Positions 30,800-37,486 of a stretch of DNA of 37,486 bases are shown in pieces; position 1 is the stretch's first letter; each line of letters begins with the position of its first letter. Origin of the DNA: JADGHX01 sp035760965 (lineage in GTDB: Bacteria; Pseudomonadota; Gammaproteobacteria; Steroidobacterales; Steroidobacteraceae); NCBI GenBank assembly GCA_035760965.1, contig DASTRY010000078.1:1-37486 (forward strand). Reading direction: 5' to 3'. A model generated the notes under the pieces. That model ran no database searches and had not been told where the DNA came from. It saw nothing but the letters and a program-made list of their open reading frames with translations. The position numbers were made by a program, and so were the translations under genes.

Positions 30800-31984
30800 T
30801 TACGCGGCTTCCATCGCCTTGCGGAAATCGCCGATGGCACCGACGAGATCGGTGACCGCCAGCCGCTCCACCTCGGTCAGGCGCGGGTGCCACACATCGA
30901 AGATCATCACGACGCGCGTCTGCCGGCTACGGTTCCACGCTTCGTGCTCGTACGTGTCGTCGAACACGACGACGCGACCGGGTTGCCACTCATGAATCTC
31001 GCCGCCGACGTTGAGCGCGCAATTTTCCGGCACGATGAGCGGCAGGTGCCCCACGAGGCGCGTGTTCGTGACCCCTCGATGGGGCAGCAGATGCGTTCCC
31101 GGCGTGAACACGGAAAACAGCACCTCGGGCCCGTGGTCGCGCACGTGAACCAGCGGCAGGCGATCCAGCGCGCGCGCAGTGGCCGGGCAGCTCGCACAGT
31201 TGTCTTGGCGACGCACGCCATGCCGATAGAAATAGTAGCCCGTCCAACTCGGCGGCACGTCGAGGCCCCGCAGATGGACCTGCTCGAGCGCCTCGCTATC
31301 GAACACGCGCTCGCGTCCCGCGGACTCGGGAAGGAGCCGCAGCAACTCCGCGCGAATCGCCTCGGTGTCGGCTTCGAGCGCAGGAATCCAGTCGAACAGC
31401 GAGCGATCGAGATAGGGTGCTGCACCGAGACCCGGGAAAAAGAGAAAGGTCGGCTGCTGGCGCGCGTCGGTGATGACGGGCTCTTCTTCCTGCAAATAGA
31501 TTCGCAAGCACTGCTCGACACGAGCGAGCTCACTGCGTCCGTAACGCTGCGCGAGCGGTTCGAGCACGCGCATGAACGTTGCGCGCCGTCCGGCGCGAAC
31601 GGCGGCCACGGCGCGCTCCACGAGCGGACGCAGCGCGGGCGGCGTGCTGCTCGCATCCAGCCAGCGACCGCGCAGTTGCGCATCGTTGAGCGCGCGCGCG
31701 TACTGCAGGATTGCCCGATGGCGATCGCCGGACCGCTCCAGGGCGAGCGCGAGGTACAGCCGTGCAGCATGCTCATCCGGCACCAATGTGACTACGCGTT
31801 CCAGTTTTTGCACGGCACCCGGTAAGTCGCCGGTACGTATCGCCGCCAGCCCCATCACGTTCAGCGCTTCCACGTGATCCGGCTCGCTCTCGAGGACGGT
31901 CGCGAAGAACCGCTCCGCCTCGGAGAAGCGGCCCTGACGTAGCAGTTGGCGCGCCTGCTCCAGCGCTTGAGCGTTGCCGCTCAT
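30800..31984 (-). CDS. TPR-containing aspartyl/asparaginyl beta-hydroxylase
   Basis: Predicted 394-residue protein with N-terminal tetratricopeptide repeats (about 4-130) and a C-terminal AspH-type dioxygenase (about 180-390). The catalytic part matches eukaryotic and bacterial AspH: FTPGTHLLPHRGVTNTRLVG with His302, HLPLIVPENCALNVGGEIHE, VVVFDDTYEHEAWN with His347, Arg357, and IFDVWHPRLTEVE. As in canonical AspH, the residue two after the first His is Gly304, so iron is held by two His without a carboxylate. TPRs probably recognise the protein substrate. It is divergent from the 2OG oxygenase gene across only 30 nt and abuts the fusion gene downstream. Confidence 0.9.
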   Translation of the reverse strand: MSGNAQALEQARQLLRQGRFSEAERFFATVLESEPDHVEALNVMGLAAIRTGDLPGAVQKLERVVTLVPDEHAARLYLALALERSGDRHRAILQYARALNDAQLRGRWLDASSTPPALRPLVERAVAAVRAGRRATFMRVLEPLAQRYGRSELARVEQCLRIYLQEEEPVITDARQQPTFLFFPGLGAAPYLDRSLFDWIPALEADTEAIRAELLRLLPESAGRERVFDSEALEQVHLRGLDVPPSWTGYYFYRHGVRRQDNCASCPATARALDRLPLVHVRDHGPEVLFSVFTPGTHLLPHRGVTNTRLVGHLPLIVPENCALNVGGEIHEWQPGRVVVFDDTYEHEAWNRSRQTRVVMIFDVWHPRLTEVERLAVTDLVGAIGDFRKAMEAA

Positions 31985-32014
31985 GATGCGTCCGAACTCG
32001 CGTATGCTTTGGGC

Positions 32015-32659
32015 ATGACTGCGGTCTCCGAATCAGCTTCGCTGCTCGATTTGCGCCACTACGTACGCGTGTACGACGGCGATCTCGAGCCGGCTTTCTG
32101 CGAAAAGCTCATCGCCTCGTTCGCCGGCCTGGAGCGGTTCCAGCAACGCAACGGACGGCACCTGCGCGTGGGGCTCGAAGACTCGGCGTGGACCGAGCTG
32201 AACGTCACGCGCCTGTCGGACCCGGGCTTTCTCGCCTTTTTCCGGATGCACATCGATCGCGCCTTGGCGGCGTACAACCGCGAGGTCGGACTCACGATTC
32301 CCGTCCCGAACTCGCCGAAGACCTCGGACCTCGTCATGAAGCGCTACCGGCCCGCGCAGGACGAGCGGTTTCAGCTGCATTTCGACGCCGTCAACCATCT
32401 CGCGCACCGTTACCTCGTGCTGCTGTGGTACCTGAACGATGTCGCGGAAGGCGGCGAGACGCGCTTCCCGCAGCTCGATCTGGCGATACGGCCCAAGACC
32501 GGCCGGCTCATCGTGTTCCCGCCATACTGGATGTACCAGCACGAAGGCGTCGCGCCCATCTCCGGCGACAAGTACATCATCTCGACGTATCTGCTGTTCA
32601 CGGACCCACCGGCTCCGCATAACCCCAGCGCTCCAGGTACGGCTGCACGCGGGGCATGA
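32015..32659 (+). CDS. 2-oxoglutarate/Fe(II) oxygenase (prolyl 4-hydroxylase-like)
   Basis: Predicted single-domain dioxygenase of 214 residues. Iron ligands are His122-x-Asp124 in RFQLHFDAVN and His176 in WMYQHEGVAPI. Lys186 in SGDKYIISTYLLF is placed to bind 2-oxoglutarate, as in prolyl-4-hydroxylase-type enzymes. LLWYLNDVAEGGETRFPQLD is the usual block between the ligands. The open frame extends upstream, but the ATG at 32015 gives the natural N-terminus and avoids overlap with the divergent gene. TATGCT ends 6 nt before it and may be a -10 box of a leaderless message. The 3' end overlaps the convergent TPR-sulfotransferase gene by 62 bases. Substrate unknown; proline or another residue of a protein is likely. 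Confidence 0.88.
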   Translation: MTAVSESASLLDLRHYVRVYDGDLEPAFCEKLIASFAGLERFQQRNGRHLRVGLEDSAWTELNVTRLSDPGFLAFFRMHIDRALAAYNREVGLTIPVPNSPKTSDLVMKRYRPAQDERFQLHFDAVNHLAHRYLVLLWYLNDVAEGGETRFPQLDLAIRPKTGRLIVFPPYWMYQHEGVAPISGDKYIISTYLLFTDPPAPHNPSAPGTAARGA

Positions 32660-34469
32660 TCGGCCGGAGCTGGGCTTCGTAGCTCTTCCAGCGGCCGACC
32701 GATTTCGTGTAGATCGGCTGCACGACCTGCGAGTAGCTCGGCGTGCTGATGTATCCCTTCGCTTGCGCACGGGCGGCCGGCGCCAGGACCGCGTCGTTCC
32801 ATGGCACTTCGAGAAAACTCAGCAGCGCGCGCACTTGCGGCTCGAAATCGGCCACGAAGGTCTCGTAGCGCACCTCGTGAATTGCCGGCTGCAGGATGCG
32901 CGCCTGCTCGTACCAGAAGTCGAAGGCGCGCCGATACCCGTTCGCGAGCGACTCGAGATCGCGGCACAAGAGCGCGAAATCCGGCGCGCGGAAGTGCTGC
33001 ATGAAGCAGCTCAGCAGCACATCGCAGGGATGGCGCACGGCGAGCACGATGCGCGCGTTCGGAAACAACCGGCAGATCGCGGGCAGGCGCAGCATGTTCA
33101 GCGGGTTCTTGTCGACGAGGCGCTGGCCGCGCGCAAGCACGACTTTGCGGTGCGCGCGCTCCCAGTAGCGTGCGCGGACCGCCTGGAGCTCCGCCGCGCT
33201 CACCCGACCCAGCTGCTCCGGGTAACGGATGCCTGTCGCCAGCAGATCGTCGAGCGCCGCTTGCACGAACGGTTGCTCGTCCATCGACACGAGATCGGGA
33301 TGCGCATCGAGCGTCAGCTCGAGGAGCGTCGTGCCCGAGCGGGGAAACGCCACGATGAAAATGGGACTGTCGGCTGCGCTCGGCGCGCCCGGATCGGTCC
33401 AGCTCGCCACATCGTTGGGGTCGCACCCGTATTCCGTGATCGTCATCGTGGGCGCACCGCGCGCGTAAGCGATGGGTGCCGCCAGCTTGATGTATTCCGC
33501 TTGGGAGTGGTGCGCGTCGATGAGCGTCGCAAACGCTTCGTTGAAGCGACCCAAGGCGTCGAGCGAACGCGCGAGCCCGAACAACTCGTGATGCCGCTTG
33601 TGCAATTCGGGAGTGCGCTCCAGGCAGCGTTCGAACAGCGTGACGGCCTGGGCGTGCTCGCCGCGGCGCTGCGCGAGCTGGGCTTGGGTCGCGGCGAGCT
33701 CGGCACCCAACTCGCGAGAGCGCGGATCCTGTGCGAGCTGCGCGAGCAGAGCGTCGGCTTCATCGAGGCGATTGGTGCGCTCGTAAATCTGCGCAAGTGT
33801 CAGGCAGGCGCGCGGCTCGAGCGGTCCGGCCTGAGCGAGCCGTCGCACCGCGAGCTCCGCGGAGGCGGTCTCGCCGAGTCGCATCAGTCCGTGACCAATG
33901 CCGGCCAGCATCGGAGCATCGATGCCCTCGAGCTGCTCCCAGTCCGCGAGCGCCGCGACAGCCTCCTCGGTCTGCAGCGACTCGTAGCACGCCTTCGCGT
34001 ACTCGAAGCGGATTGCCGCGTCGCGCGGCGCAAGCTCCGCGGCGCGCTTGAGGACCGCGCGCGCCGCTTCGTAATCGTGTCGATCGAGGTGCGTCAAGCC
34101 GACGTTGTAGAAGAAATCCGCCGATCTCTCGCCGAGCTCGGAGGCGACCATGAACGCTTTGAGCGCCTCGTCGTACTGGCCTAGCGCTCGGCGCGATGTA
34201 CCTAGATTCATCCAGTGCAAGGGCTGGTTCGGCTCGAGCTGCGTCAGGCGATCGAAGACTTCATGCGCTTCGCCCGTGCGCCCCGCCCCATACAGCATCA
34301 TTCCGAGCACGCCGAGCGCTCCCGGGTGATCGGGGCTCAGCGCCAGCGCTTCGCGGCACAGCGTCTCGGCGGCCTCTCCATCTCCCCTCTGTAGCCGCTC
34401 GAGCGCCGCACTGACGAGCGTTGCAGGATCGTGGAGATCGAGGCCACGGGTAGGGGGCGATTCGCTCAT
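32598..34469 (-). CDS. TPR-containing sulfotransferase
   Basis: Predicted 623-residue protein with about eight TPR-like repeats (about 10-310; for example ALGVLGMMLYGAGRTGEAHE and WMNLGTSRRALGQYDEALKA) and a C-terminal PAPS sulfotransferase (about 368-605). The 5'-phosphosulfate loop is FIVAFPRSGTTLLELTLDAH, the 3'-phosphate segment is IVLAVRHPCDVLLSCFMQHF, and LVDKNPLNMLRLPAI lies between them. In the TPST-like families the TPRs are thought to bind peptide substrates, which suggests protein or peptide sulfation. The ATG at 34469 is preferred over a GTG at 34484. It lies just downstream of the TonB-dependent receptor on the same strand, with a terminator between them. Confidence 0.9.
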   Translation of the reverse strand: MSESPPTRGLDLHDPATLVSAALERLQRGDGEAAETLCREALALSPDHPGALGVLGMMLYGAGRTGEAHEVFDRLTQLEPNQPLHWMNLGTSRRALGQYDEALKAFMVASELGERSADFFYNVGLTHLDRHDYEAARAVLKRAAELAPRDAAIRFEYAKACYESLQTEEAVAALADWEQLEGIDAPMLAGIGHGLMRLGETASAELAVRRLAQAGPLEPRACLTLAQIYERTNRLDEADALLAQLAQDPRSRELGAELAATQAQLAQRRGEHAQAVTLFERCLERTPELHKRHHELFGLARSLDALGRFNEAFATLIDAHHSQAEYIKLAAPIAYARGAPTMTITEYGCDPNDVASWTDPGAPSAADSPIFIVAFPRSGTTLLELTLDAHPDLVSMDEQPFVQAALDDLLATGIRYPEQLGRVSAAELQAVRARYWERAHRKVVLARGQRLVDKNPLNMLRLPAICRLFPNARIVLAVRHPCDVLLSCFMQHFRAPDFALLCRDLESLANGYRRAFDFWYEQARILQPAIHEVRYETFVADFEPQVRALLSFLEVPWNDAVLAPAARAQAKGYISTPSYSQVVQPIYTKSVGRWKSYEAQLRPIMPRVQPYLERWGYAEPVGP

Positions 34470-34487
34470 GCTCGTGCAAGACACCAG

Positions 34488-34518
34488 AAAAAAGGCCGCG
34501 TGGCAATGCCACGCGGCC
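34488..34518 (-). terminator. Rho-independent terminator of the TonB-dependent receptor gene
   Basis: On the minus strand a perfect 11-bp stem (GGCCGCGTGGC and GCCACGCGGCC, 3-nt loop) is followed by six T. It lies 39 nt past the receptor stop codon and 19 nt before the ATG of the TPR-sulfotransferase gene, so it should separate the two transcripts, or set the sulfotransferase level through partial read-through. Confidence 0.9.
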
Positions 34519-34557
34519 GTGAGAGTCGGCCGCCGCAGGAGCCGGCGGCCATGTGCG

Positions 34558-37419
34558 TCAGAACTTCTGCGTCACGCCGATGAACCAGCGCCGACCCAAC
34601 GTATCGTACGTCGACACGTCCGTGTTCGCGTTGATCACGTTGTTCTGATAGAAGAGCGGCGGCTGCTTGTCCATCAGATTGCGTGCGCCCACCTGAACGC
34701 GCGTGTTCGTCGGGAAGTTGTACCCGACCGTGAGGTCGGTGTACGTGTACGCCGAGATCTTCAGGGGCGGCGCATTCGGAATGGCACCGTCCGGATCCGT
34801 GACCTCCAGCTTGCCGATATAGTTCAGCGTCAAGAGCGCATCGAGTCCTGCGTACGCCCAGCCCACTCCCAACAGCCCGCGATTCTTCGCGTAGTTGCCG
34901 AATTGCCGGTTGAAGGTGCCGGCGATTTCGACCGGCGCCGCACCCGGTGCCGGGGTGTTCTCGTAGCTGTTGATGTGCGTCACGTCCAACGAGAAGTTGA
35001 ACGAGCCGATTGCGGTCTGACGGATCGCGTACTTGATGCCGAAGTCGACACCGTCGGTCTTCAGCTTGCCGAGGTTGACGATCGGCTCCTGGAACACCTG
35101 GAAGATACCGGCGTTGTTGCTCGTCTCCGGATAACGGAACATCAGGCCGCAGAACTGGTCGGCGCCCGTCAACACGCACTGATTGGCCGCGAAGTTCGGA
35201 TCGAGCTGCGTGATCAGGTCGTCCAGCTTGTACTTCCAGTAGTCGACGGTCAGCGACAGGCCGCGGATGAAGCTCGAGTCGTACACGACGCCGAACGTGC
35301 GCACATCGCCCGTCTCCGGCTTCAGATTCTGGCTGCCCATGATGAGGCCCGTGATCTGGCTGTTCGGCTGCGTGAACCCGCTGTCGGGAATCACGCCTGC
35401 GCACGCCTTGCTCAGATTCGGGTTCGCCGCGAGCTGTGCCGATGTGAGGTTCGTGCACGGATCGGCGAACGTCGGCGAGTCCTGCGTCGGCGCGAACGAC
35501 AAGTCCGCGATGGTCGGCGCACGGAACACCTCCGCGTAGGACGCGCGCACGAGCACGTCGCTGATCGGGCGGTACTCGACCTTGAATTCGGCATTGGTCG
35601 AGTTGCCGATCGTGCTCTTCGAGTAGTCGGACCGGCGGATGCCCGCGTTCACGTTGAGCGCGTGCACGCCGGGCAGATCCTTCAGCAGCGGCGCGAAGAT
35701 TTCCGCGTAGTACTCTTTCACGTTGTATTTCGCGAAGGAGTTGCCCGAGCAGGTTTCCTGCGCGAGCAAGCACGACAGGAACAGCGGCGGCACACCGCGG
35801 CTCAGTGCGTCCGTCGTGAACTGGCCTTCCTGATCGCGATACTCCGCGCCCACCGCGAGCTGCACATCGCCCGCCGGCAGCTCGAAGATCTTGCCGTTCA
35901 CGTTGAGCGTTGCGCCCTTCGAGCGGTACACGTAGTCGGTGCGATAGTTCGTCGAGATGGACTGCAGGGCCGCGATCTGCGCCGGATCCGTCACATTGAA
36001 GATGTTGATCGGCGTGCAGCCTGCGATGACCTCGGTGGGCGTGCCGCACTTGGCGACGCCGTCGACGTCGATGAACGAAGGCCCGACCGCCTGCGCGAGC
36101 TTGTCCTTCAGCAAGTATCCGCTGATGTCCTGCAGCTGGTCCTTGTGACCGTACTGGAGGTTCGCATCCCACTCCCAGCCGGTGTCGAGGATCTTGCCCT
36201 TCAGGCCGCCGTTCACCAGCGCGTCCTGTGTCGTCACGTTGCTGCGCCGGTTGCCCAGAGATACGAGGCGAGTCTGCAGATTCGGGAAATTGCCTTCGAC
36301 ACCGCCAAAGCTCGTACCGAAGGGGTTGTAGACGTTGTTCGCAGAGATGATCGTGTCGTCCGCGACCGCATCGAACGGCAGCGACGCGAGCTCGAAGCCC
36401 GATCTCGTGTGCGTATACAGCGCCTCTCCATACGCCGTCACATAGTCATTGAGGTTGTAGTTGATGTTCGAGAACAGGCTGCCGCGCTCCTGCGGCGTGA
36501 CCAGCAGGTTGAACGGCTGATAGTTGTAGAGATCGCTGTTCTGGAAGCATCGGTAATCCGCGAGACTCGTCCCGGGTCGCCCGGCAATGAGCGTCTGGCT
36601 GCTGCAAGTGCTGCCATCCGGATTCGTCCCGGGCACCCGGATGCGGCCGGTCGGCGTACGGCTCGAGCCGCCCACCGAGACCGCGCCACCGTAGAGATAC
36701 AGCGCGAAGCGCGAGAAATCGCGGTCATTGGCTGAGATGGCGTCCTGCTTGTTGTAGTTGCCGGCCACCATGAAGTTCATCTTGTCCGTGGTCGTACCGA
36801 GTACGAGTCCGTACTGAGTGCTCTTGCCGTCGGTCTCGCCCGTCTGACCGTACTGCGCGCTCGCCTCGGCGCCATCCACGTCTTTGCGGGTGATGAAGTT
36901 CACGACGCCCGCGATGGCGTCGGAGCCGTACACCGCGCCCGCGCCTTCCTTCAGCACCTCGACGCGCTCGATCACATTGATCGGGATCATATTGATATCG
37001 ACCGCGGACGTCGTCGTGTTGCCGAGGATGTTGATCCGGCGGCCGTTCAAGAGCACGAGCGTGCGCTGTGCGCTCAGGCCGCGCAGCTCGACGTTCGATT
37101 CACCGGTGCCGCCGCCGTTGTTGACTTGCGGGTTGGTCGCCGCGCCGGCGACGGAAGGCACGCGCATGAGCAGCTCACCGAGCGTGGACACGCCGGACGA
37201 CTGGATCGCCGACTGGTCCATGACGAAGACCGGGTTCGCCGTTTCCTGATCCACGCGGCGGATGCGCGTGCCGGTCACGGTGACGGTGGTCTCCGGTTGT
37301 TCAGCAGCGGGCGTCTGATCCTGTGCATGAGCGGGTAGGGTGGTCAGGCCGGTCGTCGCCGCGGCACCCATGACGAGTGCACGACGGACCGCAAGCGTGA
37401 CTTCGCTGTTGCGATTCAT
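34558..37419 (-). CDS. TonB-dependent outer-membrane receptor
   Basis: Outer-membrane active transporter of 953 residues. The signal peptide ends near AHA-QDQ (residue 32). A TonB-box-like TTVTVTGTR stretch follows at 44-52, then the plug (about 55-185) with LGELLMRVPSV, VELRGLSAQRTLVLLNGRRI and VEVLKEGAGAVYGSDAIAG. The rest is the beta barrel, ending in the required aromatic residue (RRWFIGVTQKF), with large extracellular loops containing several Cys. AGGAGA lies 7 bases before the ATG at 37419; the frame continues to a GTG with no such site. No substrate can be assigned. The adjacent TPR-sulfotransferase and oxygenases suggest import of, or modification by, sulfated or hydroxylated material, but the uronate genes 27 kb away make carbohydrate also possible. 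Confidence 0.95.
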   Translation of the reverse strand: MNRNSEVTLAVRRALVMGAAATTGLTTLPAHAQDQTPAAEQPETTVTVTGTRIRRVDQETANPVFVMDQSAIQSSGVSTLGELLMRVPSVAGAATNPQVNNGGGTGESNVELRGLSAQRTLVLLNGRRINILGNTTTSAVDINMIPINVIERVEVLKEGAGAVYGSDAIAGVVNFITRKDVDGAEASAQYGQTGETDGKSTQYGLVLGTTTDKMNFMVAGNYNKQDAISANDRDFSRFALYLYGGAVSVGGSSRTPTGRIRVPGTNPDGSTCSSQTLIAGRPGTSLADYRCFQNSDLYNYQPFNLLVTPQERGSLFSNINYNLNDYVTAYGEALYTHTRSGFELASLPFDAVADDTIISANNVYNPFGTSFGGVEGNFPNLQTRLVSLGNRRSNVTTQDALVNGGLKGKILDTGWEWDANLQYGHKDQLQDISGYLLKDKLAQAVGPSFIDVDGVAKCGTPTEVIAGCTPINIFNVTDPAQIAALQSISTNYRTDYVYRSKGATLNVNGKIFELPAGDVQLAVGAEYRDQEGQFTTDALSRGVPPLFLSCLLAQETCSGNSFAKYNVKEYYAEIFAPLLKDLPGVHALNVNAGIRRSDYSKSTIGNSTNAEFKVEYRPISDVLVRASYAEVFRAPTIADLSFAPTQDSPTFADPCTNLTSAQLAANPNLSKACAGVIPDSGFTQPNSQITGLIMGSQNLKPETGDVRTFGVVYDSSFIRGLSLTVDYWKYKLDDLITQLDPNFAANQCVLTGADQFCGLMFRYPETSNNAGIFQVFQEPIVNLGKLKTDGVDFGIKYAIRQTAIGSFNFSLDVTHINSYENTPAPGAAPVEIAGTFNRQFGNYAKNRGLLGVGWAYAGLDALLTLNYIGKLEVTDPDGAIPNAPPLKISAYTYTDLTVGYNFPTNTRVQVGARNLMDKQPPLFYQNNVINANTDVSTYDTLGRRWFIGVTQKF

Positions 37420-37486
37420 CGGATATCTCCTGCGCACGACGCGAGCCGTGCGAAATGTTTTCCGCCGCCACGGGTCAGCGTGGCCC
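37420..37486. other. Upstream region of the receptor gene (partial)
   Basis: Only 67 bases of the receptor promoter region lie in the window. They hold the AGGAGA ribosome binding site (near 37427-37432). I see no promoter pair and no copy of the LacI-type operator found in front of uxaA and uxaC. Confidence 0.5.

Noticed and set aside
34468..36735. 755-residue open frame opposite the TonB-dependent receptor
   Set aside because: It crosses the receptor terminator and has shadow-frame composition (Arg/Val/His-rich) with no recognisable domain.
1..37486. CRISPR arrays, prophage, insertion sequences, tRNA or rRNA genes
   Set aside because: No regularly spaced repeats, transposase, integrase or phage structural genes, and no RNA gene was recognised; the only tandem repeats are the 17-bp pair and the 21-bp linker units.

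Overview
This is a GC-rich window, densely coded on both strands, from a Gram-negative bacterium. It has an outer-membrane TonB-dependent receptor, lipoproteins with lipoboxes and a yeaG/yeaH/ycgB-type operon. The gene set (LacI-controlled hexuronate genes, an outer-membrane receptor, TPR-sulfotransferases, several 2-oxoglutarate oxygenases) suggests a gammaproteobacterium of the Xanthomonadales/Nevskiales/Steroidobacteraceae kind. That placement is inference from gene content; no rRNA or other marker is present. I see no tRNA, rRNA, CRISPR array, insertion sequence or prophage gene.

Region 1 (1-7174) is a hexuronate and unsaturated-uronate catabolic locus. A UxuB-like oxidoreductase (cut by the left edge) and UxaA lie on the minus strand. 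A LacI-family regulator and uxaC-kduI-kduD lie on the plus strand. All branches converge on 2-keto-3-deoxygluconate. Two 18-bp operator-like sites agreeing at 17 positions overlap recognisable sigma-70 promoters, one in front of uxaA and one in front of uxaC, which gives a concrete model for control by the LacI protein.

Region 2 (7250-11622) holds a CPXCG zinc-ribbon-like protein, a DUF885 lipoprotein, a HAD phosphatase fused to a HerA-like ATPase, and a small membrane protein.

Region 3 (11814-16974, minus strand) is a compact signalling operon. It encodes a TonB-like protein with a degenerate receiver-like domain at its N-terminus, a membrane-bound CheA-like kinase, a CheY-like receiver and a CheX-like phosphatase. 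No chemoreceptor or CheW is present.

Region 4 (17335-26950) holds an AsmA-family protein, a 332-bp AT-rich spacer with a tandem repeat and a hairpin, the prkA-yeaH-spoVR operon, two small genes and an EF-G paralogue.

Region 5 (27025-37419) is the most unusual part. Four 2-oxoglutarate oxygenase domains and three sulfotransferase domains, carried on six proteins, surround one small lipoprotein and adjoin a TonB-dependent receptor. One protein fuses an Asp/Asn-beta-hydroxylase-like domain to a sulfotransferase. This suggests an undescribed hydroxylate-then-sulfate modification system, perhaps acting on peptides or surface proteins.
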